Source: AV40 sp963817335 (GTDB lineage: Bacteria > Verrucomicrobiota > Verrucomicrobiia > Chthoniobacterales > UBA10450). Taken from it: a stretch of DNA of 64,000 nucleotides. Location: the NCBI GenBank assembly GCA_963817335.1, contig CAWFNX010000001.1:806001-870000 (forward strand), given 5' to 3'. A program made the translations under genes and the position numbers. Below the pieces are notes generated by a model, which searched no databases, was not told the origin of the DNA, and saw only the letters and a list, made by a program, of their open reading frames with translations. This document shows positions 15,569 to 24,160 of the stretch, one piece after another; position 1 is the stretch's first letter, and every line of letters starts with the position of its first letter.

Positions 15569-16282
15569 AACCGCCAATCGTTCGGCCAACAAAGGCGGCA
15601 GTCCGGCGTCGATAATTTTTTTCTGCGCCGTAGCAAGATCGTATTTTATCCGGCGCTGTTCGACGAGGTTGCTCTCAATATGGTAAATGCAATACGCGGC
15701 GTGCCAGTCGCCGTCGCGCGGCTGGCCCACGCTGCCGACGTTGATGAAATATTTTTTGCTCGGATCGATCCTCAGCTTGTCGATTTGCTGACGTTGCACG
15801 CCTTCGTCGCGGATGAATGCCACCGGCACGTGAGTGTGGCCAAAGAAACAAACGGTGGTGTGCTGATAAGTGAAGCTGGCCGCCGCATCGAGATTGTTAA
15901 AGACGTAGCCCCATTGTCCGGGCGTATCGAGAGTCGCATGCACGATCGTGAAATCGCGCACCTGTCGCTGCATTTTCAGGTCGCGGAGCCAATCCTTGTC
16001 CTCGGCGGCCAAATTGTCGCGGGTCCATTGGATCGCCGCCTCCGCCATTTCATTGAAGTCGCGCGATGATTCGACCAGCGATGCCTGTTCGTCGTGATTG
16101 CCTTTGACGATCGGGCAATCCAGTTCTTGAACCAGCGCAACACATTCGTGCGGATTCGCGTTGTAACCGACCACGTCACCGAGACAGACAAAATGGGTGC
16201 ACTTGTTGTCGCGCGCATCGGCCAGCACCGCCTCGAAGGCTTCGAGGTTGGCATGAATGTCACTAATGATCGCAAAACGCAT
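15560..16282 (-). CDS. Metallophosphoesterase (calcineurin-like, YfcE/MJ0936-type)
   Basis: A 240-residue metal-dependent phosphoesterase. All motifs are visible: SDIHANLEAF (D-x-H), LGDVVGYNANP (GD), KGNHDE (GNHD), and a C-terminal FFGHTHVPVAF (GHTH). The fold acts on phosphodiesters or phosphoprotein in the cytoplasm; substrate unknown. Good ATG start (MRFAIISDIH). Its stop codon is central to the palindrome GGCCGCTAGCGGCC. Confidence 0.92.
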   Translation of the reverse strand: MRFAIISDIHANLEAFEAVLADARDNKCTHFVCLGDVVGYNANPHECVALVQELDCPIVKGNHDEQASLVESSRDFNEMAEAAIQWTRDNLAAEDKDWLRDLKMQRQVRDFTIVHATLDTPGQWGYVFNNLDAAASFTYQHTTVCFFGHTHVPVAFIRDEGVQRQQIDKLRIDPSKKYFINVGSVGQPRDGDWHAAYCIYHIESNLVEQRRIKYDLATAQKKIIDAGLPPLLAERLAVGR

Positions 16283-16290
16283 CTGGTCAG

Positions 16291-16364
16291 TTAAAAGGTT
16301 ACAAGGTTACAAAGTTAGAATGGCAACACAATGTAACCTTTGTAACGGAATAACTATTTAACCT
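16291..16364. repeat. Word palindrome GGTTACAA / TTGTAACC
   Basis: Left half AAGGTTACAAGGTTACAAAG (16295-16314) and right half ATGTAACCTTTGTAACGG (16331-16348) plus TTAACCTTG are reverse-complement words. The TAG stop of the TPR protein (16354-16356) is inside the right half. Confidence 0.8.
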
Positions 16365-17112
16365 TGTCCGGAATTCGCTGGTCCTTGGGGACGTTCAGTT
16401 TCGCTTCGAGATACTTCAGCCGCTTGATTAACGTCGGCAGACGCTCGCGCTCGCCTTCGTCGTAAAGCCGCCGCAATTGAAGGTAGGCCTGCGGCTCCCA
16501 GCCTTCGCAATACGATAGCTCATACGCCGAAAATCTTTTGTCGTAACTGGGCGCGCCCGGACAGTCCGCCGCTTTCCGGTAAAATTCGGACGCGCGCGCG
16601 TGGTCGTTGTACTTTTCCCGGTAAAGCATCGCCATCGATTCGTAGAGCTTCGGATTGGTTGGATTATTTTTAATTCCGCGTTCGAGGAAATCCTTTCCGA
16701 GCGCGAAATACTCGCGTTGCGCTTTCACCCGCAAAGCCAGCCGCGGTTGCGACAGATCGTTGATCGCCGCGGCGCTGGCGTTCCAGGCCATGTGCCACGC
16801 CGCAGTGTCCCAAAACAATGGAACGTGCGGCTGCAACGTCGTCACCTGGCGGAACAAAAACAAAACCCGGCCCCATTCCGTCCGCTCCCAGGCAACGTGT
16901 GCTTGGATAAAAAGAAAATCAGCCAGGACCGCGCGAAATCCACTGAGGGCGGCCACGAAACCAAGCTGTCCGATTTTTTCGCGAAGATCCAGATTCAACG
17001 CGGGATCTACAAGATGCGGCTGATTATGTTCCAGGGCGAGTGACCGCTCGGCCGGCAATTTCAAAGCGCCGAAAATTAGGATCGCAGCCAGAACAAGGAG
17101 TCCGCGGGTCAT
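16354..17112 (-). CDS. TPR-like protein next to ABC exporter genes
   Basis: A 252-residue protein beginning with the ATG ending at 17112 (MTRGLLVLAAILIFGAL), which gives an N-terminal signal anchor. The body is helical and looks like degenerate tetratricopeptide repeats: ALGKDFLERGIKNNPTNPKLYESMAMLYREKYNDHARASEFYRKA is typical, near residues 150-195. It overlaps the end of the ABC permease by four bases, so the permease, this gene and the ATPase form one operon. Function unknown; a periplasmic or membrane-associated scaffold is plausible. Confidence 0.8.
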   Translation of the reverse strand: MTRGLLVLAAILIFGALKLPAERSLALEHNQPHLVDPALNLDLREKIGQLGFVAALSGFRAVLADFLFIQAHVAWERTEWGRVLFLFRQVTTLQPHVPLFWDTAAWHMAWNASAAAINDLSQPRLALRVKAQREYFALGKDFLERGIKNNPTNPKLYESMAMLYREKYNDHARASEFYRKAADCPGAPSYDKRFSAYELSYCEGWEPQAYLQLRRLYDEGERERLPTLIKRLKYLEAKLNVPKDQRIPDKVK

Positions 17113-18003
17113 AATTCTTTGCCGTAGAACACGAAAATCGCCGCCAGGGTGTAGATCACGATGTAAAAAATCCCGAGCAACGCCGTTTTGGCGAAAATCG
17201 CAAGCGGGATCGCAACGCCCGCGACGATCGCATCCACTAAATTGAATGCCTGCAGGTCGGGAAAAATCAGCGCGATCAGGGCCAGAAATCCACGGGCGAC
17301 CCAGCCGGCGCCCGGTTGTTGCAGCCAATATTCGCGGGCCGTCGCCTGCAAGTGTCCGATCAGGTAAACGAACACCATCACGACAATCGTGAAAATGTTT
17401 GTCGTCGCGAAGGTCGACACCAGAAGCGTTAACGCCGCGAGCAGACACGCCTTCAAAAAAATCACGCCGATGCCGGCAAACACCTCGGCGTTCAGGCCGG
17501 CGGCGCGGACCGCGTTGAGCGCATCATTCAATTGTTCCTGCGGCGCGCGATTCATTTCCCGCGCGGTTTCGTTGAGGACTGCTTGCTCCCGAAAATAAAA
17601 AACGACGGCGAACAACAGGCCCATCGCCGCAATGCTGATCGCGAGAAGCAGAATTACGCCGGCAAGCTTGCCGAGCACGTACTCAAACCGCGGCACCGGC
17701 TTCGCCAGGATCGTGTAAATGGTCCGGTCTTCGACGTCTTGTGAAATGAGGCGCGCGCGTCGCGACAATTGCCAGGAGCGAACTGAAGATCGACATCGCG
17801 CCGAGGGAAACATCCTTCAGGATCTGGAATTCCTGCTGGAAGGTGAATCGCGCCATGAACACGGAGCTTCCGATCAGCACCAGCGCAAAAATCAGGAGGA
17901 CGTAGAAGACCTTCTGACGCGTTAGCTCGGTGAGCGTGTTTGTCGCGATCGCGACAATTCGCTGGCGGTGAAAACGCTCGATGCTGGTCTTGCATGAGAT
18001 CAA
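17109..18003 (-). pseudogene. ABC-2 type transporter permease, frameshifted
   Basis: Membrane permease partner of the ATPase at 18108-18998. The N-terminal part (ATNTLTELTRQKVFYVLL through GAMSIFSSLLAIVAT) is in one frame and the remainder (ARLISQDVEDRTIYTILAKP to the end) in another. The break lies in the alternating GC run at 17750-17762, where one base too many, or one lost CG pair, would restore a continuous protein of about 290 residues with some six helices. No ATG start is obvious; an in-frame TTG ends at 18003 and the longer ATG start at 18111 lies in a word repeat. Could be assembly error or real inactivation. Confidence 0.8.
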
Positions 18004-18004
18004 T

Positions 18005-18125
18005 GACGAATTGCACCGACGAATGACGCGGAATCGACACGAAGCATCAACTAAGGCCGCGCAGCATTTCAATTCGGGTTTCGTCATTCGGATGTATTTC
18101 GCATTCGTCATTCGGGCTTCATCAT
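18005..18125. repeat. Word spacer of the GAATGACGAA / TTCGTCATTC type
   Basis: Repeated CGAATGACG and TTCGTCATTCGG words occupy the gap between the ABC ATPase and permease genes (for example TTTCGTCATTCGGATG near 18079-18094 and GCATTCGTCATTCGGGC near 18102-18118). The ATPase stop codon (TGA, complement at 18108-18110) is within one word. The same word precedes the BamE-like gene at 8629-8660. Confidence 0.7.
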
Positions 18126-18998
18126 TTTTTCGCTGGTGGCGTCGAGAAATAATCGTTCGAGAGTGGTGGTCGAGGTCCGGCGCTCGATCACTTTCGCCTT
18201 CGATTTGGCCGCGAGTTTCTCGATTTCCTTCAGCAATTTGTCAGAAGCTTTTTCCAGAACGATTTCGGTCCGGTCTTCGATCGCAATCAATTCGTCGAGC
18301 GGTCCTTCGCGGACCAGTTCGCCCTTGGCCAGGATGCCAATGCGATCGCAAATTTCCTGGACCTGCTCGAGGAGATGGGAAGAGAGCAGCACGGTCACGC
18401 CCCGCGATTTCAGATCGACAATGAGATTTCGAATATCGCGCGAGCCGGCCGGATCAACGCCGGCGGTCGGCTCGTCGAGCACGAGAAGCGCAGGTTCGTT
18501 AATCAACGCCTGCGCCAACCCGATTCGCTGCAGCATTCCTTTTGAGTAAGTGCTCAGTCGTTGGTTTCGCGCCTCGGTCAAGCCAACGAGATCGAGCAGT
18601 TCTTGAACGCGGTCTTTCAAATCCCAGCCGCTCAACCCGCAGAGTTTACCAAAGAATCGCAGGGTCTCGGTTCCAGTGAGAAATTTGTAGAAATACGGGT
18701 TCTCGGGGAGGAAGCCGACCGATTTTCGGGTTGCGACGTCGGAGCTGTCACTTCCGAAAATCTGGGTCCGTCCGCGCGTCGGCGAAATGAGCCCGAGAAT
18801 TATCTTGAGCGTCGTGCTTTTGCCCGAGCCGTTGGGGCCGAGCAATCCGTAGACTTCGCCGGCCTCGACCTGGAGATTGAGGTCGCGCACCGCGACGATC
18901 GACTTTTTGCGAAACGGGATCGGAAAAACTTTGGTCAGCCCCTCGACCGCGACCGCTAAATCCGCCTCCACGGCGCTTCGGCGCGACAAGTCAGTCAT
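18108..18998 (-). CDS. ABC transporter ATP-binding protein
   Basis: Cytoplasmic ATPase of an ABC-2 exporter, 296 residues. Walker A GPNGSGKST near residues 54-62, a signature-type STYSKGMLQRIGLAQAL, Walker B LLVLDEPTAGVDP, and the H-loop SSHLLEQVQEICDR. The C-terminal 70 residues after the nucleotide-binding domain form a typical extra domain of the CcmA/NatA group. It overlaps acylphosphatase by eight bases upstream and is followed by the permease, which is frameshifted, so the system may be inactive in this genome. Confidence 0.95.
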   Translation of the reverse strand: MTDLSRRSAVEADLAVAVEGLTKVFPIPFRKKSIVAVRDLNLQVEAGEVYGLLGPNGSGKSTTLKIILGLISPTRGRTQIFGSDSSDVATRKSVGFLPENPYFYKFLTGTETLRFFGKLCGLSGWDLKDRVQELLDLVGLTEARNQRLSTYSKGMLQRIGLAQALINEPALLVLDEPTAGVDPAGSRDIRNLIVDLKSRGVTVLLSSHLLEQVQEICDRIGILAKGELVREGPLDELIAIEDRTEIVLEKASDKLLKEIEKLAAKSKAKVIERRTSTTTLERLFLDATSEKMMKPE

Positions 18999-19266
18999 GG
19001 CGAATTTCGAACCCGCGCGCCTTCACCGGTTCGGGCAGGGCCGCGCGGGTCTGCTTGTCGATGTGCGAACGCAGTTCGCTTTCCATGACTGAATCCACAA
19101 ACGCGAACACTTCACTCTCGCTGCCGGTCACCTGCAACTCAACCCGTCCGTCAGGGAGATTTTGGACCCAGCCGATGACGTCAAAACCCTTGGCGATATT
19201 GCGGATCGTCCATCGAAAACCGACGCCTTGGACGTTGCCTTCGTAAAACACCTGAAGCGAGATCAT
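18991..19266 (-). CDS. acyP: Acylphosphatase
   Basis: Small (91-residue) alpha/beta enzyme that hydrolyses acyl phosphates such as acetyl phosphate. The signature GNVQGVGFRW holds the catalytic arginine, and the second motif with the catalytic asparagine is seen in GWVQNLPDGRVELQVTG near residues 32-48. Its stop overlaps the start of the ABC ATPase gene. A word-rich palindrome lies immediately upstream. Confidence 0.95.
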   Translation of the reverse strand: MISLQVFYEGNVQGVGFRWTIRNIAKGFDVIGWVQNLPDGRVELQVTGSESEVFAFVDSVMESELRSHIDKQTRAALPEPVKARGFEIRHD

Positions 19267-19355
19267 GAATCTGGATACTCGATTCTAGATACTCGATGCT
19301 CGATAACGGAGTCAAAGCCTACATCCAGCATCCAGGATCGAGAATCCAGGATCGC
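19262..19355. repeat. Word palindrome CTGGATACTCGAT / ATCGAGAATCCAG
   Basis: Left half CTGGATACTCGATTCTAGAT (19268-19287) and right half ATCCAGGATCGAGAATCCAG (19332-19351) are imperfect reverse complements. The right half resembles the arms around GxxExxY cassette 2. No gene lies inside. Confidence 0.75.
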
Positions 19356-19356
19356 T

Positions 19357-19791
19357 TTATTTGTAAGAGTAAACCAAACAGACGCTGCTCTCGTTTCCGT
19401 CGACCAGATCGACCATCACGTAATATTGCCCGCTGCTGGTCGGTGAAAATCCGGCCGCGGCTTTTTCGCCTTCGTTGTAGCTCTCGGTTTGGACCAGCTT
19501 TCCGGTTTCGTCGTAAACATTCACCGAGAGTTTCTTGGCCGTGTCAGTCGCGCCGACCGAAAACCAATACTGATTGCCGGCGTAAAGATTCACCGCGATC
19601 AACGCGTGGTCGTGCGGCTTGATCGTCCCCGCCCAGTGGCCATCGCGAATTTTGAATCCTTCGTTGGAAAACGCTCCCGCCAAATCGAGGGCCGCCTTGT
19701 GGGCGTTGACTTCGGAATCGCTCTCCGATGCCGCAAATGTCGTCGTTGTCGCCACGACCATGGCGGCGAAGATCGACATCAGGAATTTCAT
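19357..19791 (-). CDS. Secreted protein of unknown function
   Basis: 144 residues with a clear signal peptide (MKFLMSIFAAMVVATTTTFAAS). The mature part is rich in beta strands (HALIAVNLYAGNQYWFSVGA, KLSVNVYDETGKLVQTESY, GQYYVMVDLVDG), suggesting a compact beta-sandwich like pre-peptidase C-terminal domains. No catalytic motif is seen. Its ATG overlaps the stop of the next upstream gene by four bases, so the two are translationally coupled and probably work together in the envelope. Confidence 0.75.
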   Translation of the reverse strand: MKFLMSIFAAMVVATTTTFAASESDSEVNAHKAALDLAGAFSNEGFKIRDGHWAGTIKPHDHALIAVNLYAGNQYWFSVGATDTAKKLSVNVYDETGKLVQTESYNEGEKAAAGFSPTSSGQYYVMVDLVDGNESSVCLVYSYK

Positions 19792-20597
19792 TTCGATTCC
19801 TTGGTCTGGATCTGGGTCATGAGCTTGCCCACGGCTTCGTTGACCTTCTTCACCTCGTCGGCAGTGGGCGCTTTCCCCAGCGGGAACGACACCAGTTTTT
19901 CAACTTCCGGCAACTCGCTGCTTACATCTTTGACCAGAGGATCGTTCCGCATTTCCGGTGAGACGTCGTTCATCTGGGATTGAATGAAGTTTACCAGTCC
20001 GGGTTGTCGTAAAACTTTCGCGGCCCGTTCGTCATAATTCTGCAACACCGACGCGCTCACGACCTGTGTGCCCCGGATCCATCCGCCCACGCTAACTAAA
20101 ATCACCAGGTCCTGGTCGCGGTGCGTTTGCATCGAAGATTTCACTTCGTTCTGGGTGGCTTCGAGTTCTTCCTGGAGCGCGTCCCATTCGTCATTCTCGG
20201 CGAACTCGTTGATGCTGTTGCCGCGGCTGAGCACGTTCTCGCTCACTCCCAGCGCTTTGGCCATTTTAATGATGTCGGTGCCGATATTTTTCACCTGCTG
20301 ACTGTCTTTCGCTTCAACCGCGATAAATCCGTCCGCGATCAGGCTCCCGAGATTCAGCGCGATCTGGGCCCGGTTTTTGTAATTCATCCCAACAGGTCCG
20401 CGCATTTGGCCGACCCAGTTCGGTTTGCCCGGTTTTTCCAGCGCGGCAAAAAGTTCGCCCGGACTTGGAATGCTGATTGAATCGAGCCGGATCGCTTTGG
20501 CCATTTGATCGGCCGGCAAATGCCCCTGCTCGGCGCCAATCACGGCGCAGCAGCCCACCAGAAATGTGATGGCTAGGAATCGCCTGACACGCCTCAT
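19788..20597 (-). CDS. Secreted or anchored protein of unknown function
   Basis: About 269 residues from the ATG ending at 20597 (MRRVRRFLAITFLVGCC), which gives a signal peptide. The body is mostly helical: LNLGSLIADGFIAVEAKDSQQVKNI, a charged helix DEWDALQEELEATQNEVKSSMQTH, and a C-terminal helical tail. I do not recognise the family. Seven extra codons could be added upstream. It is coupled by a four-base overlap to the secreted protein downstream and is divergent from enolase across a word-repeat spacer. Confidence 0.75.
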   Translation of the reverse strand: MRRVRRFLAITFLVGCCAVIGAEQGHLPADQMAKAIRLDSISIPSPGELFAALEKPGKPNWVGQMRGPVGMNYKNRAQIALNLGSLIADGFIAVEAKDSQQVKNIGTDIIKMAKALGVSENVLSRGNSINEFAENDEWDALQEELEATQNEVKSSMQTHRDQDLVILVSVGGWIRGTQVVSASVLQNYDERAAKVLRQPGLVNFIQSQMNDVSPEMRNDPLVKDVSSELPEVEKLVSFPLGKAPTADEVKKVNEAVGKLMTQIQTKESK

Positions 20598-20637
20598 GAG
20601 TCGCCAGCGTACGCACACTCTGGCAGATTGCTAGTAA

Positions 20638-20802
20638 GAACTTGCGGCCGAAATCCGAAACGCGAAGCTCGAATCTCGAAACAAATTCGAAGTTCGAATT
20701 GGCAATGCGCAAGCGTCTCGCGCAGGGGCTCGGCTTTGCGATTCGGTATTTAGATTTGAACATTGTTTCGGATTTCGATATTCGAATTTCGAGTTTTTCG
20801 AC
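20638..20802. repeat. Word palindrome of CGAATTTCGAG type upstream of enolase
   Basis: Words such as CGAAGCTCGAATCTCGAAAC (left, about 20660-20679) and TTCGATATTCGAATTTCGAG (right, about 20773-20792) form an imperfect inverted repeat over about 160 bases. The same words recur at 22765-22897. No gene; the enolase promoter must lie in or next to this element. Confidence 0.8.
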
Positions 20803-20808
20803 GCCGTC

Positions 20809-22086
20809 ATGGCAAAGACCAGTATCAACAACGTTCACGCGCGCGAGATTTTAGATTCCCGCGGCAATCCCACGGTTGAAGTCGATGTCCGCCTGGAAGG
20901 TGGCGCGCTCGGACGGGCCGCCGTGCCGAGTGGCGCCAGCACCGGCGAGCATGAAGCCTGGGAATTGCGCGATGGCGACAAAAAACGTTACGGAGGGAAA
21001 GGCGTCTCCAAAGCGGTGGCGAACGTGAACGATAAGATCGCCGCCGCGATCAAAGGCATGAACGCACTTGATCAAAAGAAGATCGACCAGAAGCTGATCG
21101 AGCTCGACGGATCGAAGAACAAAAAGAATCTCGGCGCCAATGCCCTGCTCGGCGTGTCGCTTGCGGTCGCGCATGCAGCGGCCGCCGCGGAAAAGAAACC
21201 GCTCTTCCGTTATCTCGGCGGCAAAGACGCGCGCGTGTTGCCGGTTCCGATGATGAACATCCTGAACGGCGGCGCGCATTCCGATGCCCCGATTGATTTT
21301 CAGGAATTTATGATCATGCCCCGCGGCGCCCCCAATTTCCCGGAAGCGCTTCGTTACGGCGCCGAAGTTTTTCACGCGCTCAAGAGTGTCTTGAAAGGTC
21401 GAGGCCTTTCCACCGCAATCGGCGATGAAGGCGGGTTTGCGCCGAATTTGAAGTCGGCCGAGGACGCTCTCGAAACCATCATCAAAGCGATTGAGAAGGC
21501 TGGTTATAAGCCGGGCGAACAAATCTTCATCGCTCTCGATCCGGCGTCATCGGAATTTTTCGACAAAACGAAGAACGCTTATGTTTTCAAAAAGTCCGAC
21601 GGTTCGCAAAAATCCGCGGACGAGTTAGTTGAATATTACGCGCAGCTTTGTGCACGGTTTCCCATCGTTTCGATCGAGGACGGCTGCGCCGAGAACGATT
21701 GGGATGGCTGGAAGAAATTAACGAAGCGGCTGGGTGAGAAGATTCAGCTCGTCGGCGACGATGTGTTTGTCACCAACGTCGAGTTCCTGAAAAAGGGAAT
21801 CAAAGAGCACGTCGCGAATTCGATCTTAATCAAGGTGAACCAAATCGGCACGCTTACCGAAACTTTGGCGACGATCGATCTGGCAAAGAAGAATAAATAC
21901 ACCTCCGTGATTAGTCATCGTTCCGGCGAGACCGAAGACACGACCATCGCCGACATCGCGGTCGCGACCAATGCGGGCCAGATCAAGACCGGCTCGCTTT
22001 GCCGCACCGATCGCGTCGCCAAGTACAATCAACTTCTGCGGATCGCCGAAGAACTTGGTGACAAAGCCGAGTACGGTTTGCGTTGA
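20809..22086 (+). CDS. eno: Enolase
   Basis: Converts 2-phosphoglycerate to phosphoenolpyruvate in glycolysis. 425 residues, the usual length. Signatures: AREILDSRGNPTVEVDV, the loop SGASTGEHEAWELRD, metal and catalytic regions IGDEGGFAPN, VSIEDGCAENDWDGW, LVGDDVFVTN and the terminal ISHRSGETEDTTIADIAV with IKTGSLCRTDRVAKYNQLLRI. The ATG start gives MAKTSINNVHAREI. Monocistronic by context. Confidence 0.99.
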   Translation: MAKTSINNVHAREILDSRGNPTVEVDVRLEGGALGRAAVPSGASTGEHEAWELRDGDKKRYGGKGVSKAVANVNDKIAAAIKGMNALDQKKIDQKLIELDGSKNKKNLGANALLGVSLAVAHAAAAAEKKPLFRYLGGKDARVLPVPMMNILNGGAHSDAPIDFQEFMIMPRGAPNFPEALRYGAEVFHALKSVLKGRGLSTAIGDEGGFAPNLKSAEDALETIIKAIEKAGYKPGEQIFIALDPASSEFFDKTKNAYVFKKSDGSQKSADELVEYYAQLCARFPIVSIEDGCAENDWDGWKKLTKRLGEKIQLVGDDVFVTNVEFLKKGIKEHVANSILIKVNQIGTLTETLATIDLAKKNKYTSVISHRSGETEDTTIADIAVATNAGQIKTGSLCRTDRVAKYNQLLRIAEELGDKAEYGLR

Positions 22087-22173
22087 TTGAATCAGAGGAG
22101 TCTTACCCAGCCTAACTGTCATCCGTAGTGCCGTAGGCGCGGCAAGTTTGTAAGATACACACACCAACGTCGT

Positions 22174-22345
22174 CCGAGCTCCAGAGGAGCGGCATGCGAG
22201 TGGCCAAAAAGGTCTGGTGCCGCTCCTACGGAGCTTGTCGCTGTAAGTGATAGAAGGCTACCGACATGTCGCTCCTTCGGAGCTTGTCGCTCTAAATGAT
22301 AGAAATCTACGGACATTTCGTTCCTTTGGAGCTGTCGCGGCCGCT
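22174..22345. repeat. Tandem hairpin repeat (GCTCCTTCGGAGC units) after enolase
   Basis: The 318-base gap 22087-22404 holds no gene. Two consecutive units of about 49 bases (22221-22269 and 22270-22318) share GCTCCT(A/T)CGGAGCTTGTCGCT, AA(G/A)TGATAGAA and CTAC(C/G)GACAT; a third, degenerate unit (TTCCTTTGGAGCTGTCGCGG) follows. Each unit has a small GCTCC/GGAGC hairpin. An inverse half-unit (CTCCAGAGGAGCGG) is at 22179-22192. Confidence 0.8.
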
Positions 22346-22404
22346 TCCGCGCTGCTCAAGAACTTGGGTGACAAAGCGATTTACGGCGGTAATATCCGCT
22401 GAAA

Positions 22405-22764
22405 GTGGATTACACGGATTTCCGGGCGCGACGTGAAGCTACCGTTTGGCAGCGTTGGAATCGTGTCCTCCTGACTCTTCTTTTTCTCGCGATCTGGCTC
22501 GTCATCGTGAGTCTGTTCGTGCCGCCCTATAAAAAATTGAAAATCGGTCAGGCCGACATCGACAAGCTCCAGCAACAGCGCGACGAGCAACAGGCGTTGC
22601 TCTCCAAGCAGACCCGCGAAGTAAGTCTGCTCAAGACCGATCCGGCTTATCTGGAAACGATCGCCCGCGACCGGCTCGATCTGATGAAAGACGGCGAAAC
22701 TGTTTTCCGGATCGAATCCGCCGCCGCCCAAGCGGACAAGCGCAAAGAATCCGCCCGGCGATAA
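22405..22764 (+). CDS. FtsB/DivIC-type septum initiator protein
   Basis: Bitopic membrane protein of 119 residues with a short cytoplasmic N-terminus, one transmembrane helix (LLTLLFLAIWLVIVSLFV, residues 22-39), a coiled coil (IDKLQQQRDEQQALLSKQTREVSLLKTD), and the family turn DPAYLETIARDRLDLMKDGE. This fits the FtsB/DivIC family that bridges the cell-division complex. Start is GTG at 22405. It lies between enolase and prfB; enolase-ftsB adjacency is common in bacteria, which supports the call. Confidence 0.88.
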   Translation: MDYTDFRARREATVWQRWNRVLLTLLFLAIWLVIVSLFVPPYKKLKIGQADIDKLQQQRDEQQALLSKQTREVSLLKTDPAYLETIARDRLDLMKDGETVFRIESAAAQADKRKESARR

Positions 22765-22897
22765 ATCGCCGGGAAATTCGAAACTCGAAATCTCGAATTT
22801 CGAAACAAATCCGAATTACCAAAATTCGAAACGGCCGCGAGTGCTTTGAACATTCGAGCTTCGAAATTGTTTCGGATTTTGAGTTTCGGATTTGAGA
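22765..22897. repeat. Word palindrome of CGAAATTCGAA type
   Basis: Left words GAAATTCGAAACTCGAAATC and right words CGAAATTGTTTCGGATTTTG/GAGTTTCGG form an imperfect inverted repeat between the FtsB-like gene and a separate palindrome at 22904. It matches the spacer upstream of enolase. Confidence 0.8.
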
Positions 22898-22903
22898 TTT
22901 TTA

Positions 22904-22956
22904 GGTAGCGGCGATTGACCTCAATCGCCATGGCGGTTCGGTGAACCGCCGCTACC
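22904..22956. repeat. GGTAGCGGCGATTGACC palindrome, copy 1 of 7
   Basis: Composite element of two short hairpins: GCGATTGACCTCAATCGC and GGCGGTTCGGTGAACCGCC, bounded by GGTAGC and GCTACC, so the whole unit is also palindromic at its ends. Other copies are at 43790, 44670, 44738, 46556, 53422 and 55454. Confidence 0.9.
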
Positions 22957-22994
22957 AGACATGACAAACTCAAACCCGCGGTTATGATTTAATC

Positions 22995-24132
22995 ATGCCT
23001 ACTGAAACCACCGTTGACGCCGAAGATTTGAAATCGCGCGTGCGCGAGCTGCGGAGGTTTCTTTGACCTGCCTAAACTGCAGGAAAAACTGACCGCGCTC
23101 GAAGCGCGGATGACGGCGCCCGATTTTTGGAACAATCGTGAGCGCGCCCAGACCGATGTCGATGAAGTATCGCGCCTGCGATCGTTGATCAATCCCTTTC
23201 GCGAGCTCGAGCGCGAGATCGAAGATTTCGACGCGCTCCATCAACTTGCGGCTGAAGAAAAGAACGACACGCATCGCGCGCAAGCCGAGAAAGAAGTCGC
23301 GACCGAACACGATCGTCTCGCGCACAAGCTCGAGGAATTCGAGCTACGCCAGTTTCTTTCCGGCGAAAACGATCAGTCGAACGCGTTCCTCACCATTCAT
23401 TCCGGCGCCGGTGGCACCGAGTCGTGCGATTGGGCCGACATGCTCCTGCGCATGTATCAGCGCTGGATCGAGCGCAGCGGTTTGAAATCGCAAATCGTCG
23501 ATGTTCAGACCGGCGAAGAAGTCGGGATCAAATCGGTCACGCTGCTGGTGAGCGGCGAGTACGCTTACGGTTATCTCCAAACCGAGCGCGGCGTGCATCG
23601 GCTGGTCCGGATTTCGCCGTTCGACGCCAACAAACGCCGGCATACTTCGTTTTCCAGCGTCGATGTTGTTCCTGAGATAGCCGATACCGCGCCGATCGAA
23701 GTCAATCCCGCCGATCTCGAGATCGACACCTTCCGAAGCGGCGGCAAAGGCGGGCAAAACGTGAACAAAGTGGAAACCGCCGTGCGCATTTTGCACAAGC
23801 CGACCGGAATCGTGGTCGCGTGTCAGGCCGAGCGCAGTCAGGGCCGCAACCGCGATCTCGCGCTTAAAATGTTAAAAGCGAAACTTTATCAGATCGAGCA
23901 GGACAAAAAACGCGCCGAGATCGATCGGCAATATGGCGAGAAGGGCGATATTGCCTGGGGCAATCAAATTCGTTCCTACGTTTTTCAACCGTATCAAATG
24001 GTCAAAGACCACCGCACCGGCGCCGAGACCAGCAACGTCCAGGAAGTCATGGACGGCAAGATCGACAACTTCATCCAGGCAAAATTGCGCGGGCAGAAAG
24101 CGGCGAAGGGTGAGAAGAGTGATGAGGTTTAG
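22995..24132 (+). CDS. prfB: Peptide chain release factor 2 (RF2) with programmed +1 frameshift
   Basis: Terminates translation at UGA and UAA. The gene begins with ATG at 22995; after 23 codons the zero frame meets TGA at 23064 in the canonical CTT-TGA-C slip site, and the +1 frame continues without a break from GAC at 23065 to 24132, giving about 378 residues. The class I motifs are present: the stop-codon recognition tripeptide SPF in ISPFDANKRRHTSF and the peptidyl-hydrolysis loop GGQ in FRSGGKGGQNVNKVET. The internal in-frame stop lets RF2 regulate its own synthesis: when RF2 is scarce, ribosomes shift and full protein is made. Confidence 0.98.
23052..23067 (+). promoter_or_regulatory. 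prfB programmed +1 frameshift site
   Basis: The sequence CGGAGGTTTCTTTGAC contains the slippery CTT codon, the in-frame TGA stop and the following C that together define the RF2 autoregulatory site. GGAGG a few bases upstream is placed like the stimulatory Shine-Dalgarno-like element. Confidence 0.95.
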
Positions 24133-24160
24133 ATTTCGCCATCATTAACTGATTTCTCTC

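Noticed and set aside
17750..17762. Programmed frameshift in the ABC permease
   Set aside because: No known slippery codon pair or stimulatory structure; the alternating GC run points to an indel.
22174..22345. Possible CRISPR array
   Set aside because: Only about 2.5 units, with no unique spacers between them and no cas genes nearby. Each unit is a self-contained hairpin repeat.
22904..22956. Dispersed palindromes as intrinsic terminators
   Set aside because: Stems are strong but lack T runs, occur in both orientations, occur in tandem and occur inside genes. The only clear intrinsic terminator is at 32856-32897.
23064..23066. Stop codon at codon 24 of prfB as a sign of gene inactivation
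   Set aside because: The context CTT-TGA-C with GGAGG upstream is the known RF2 autoregulatory frameshift site.
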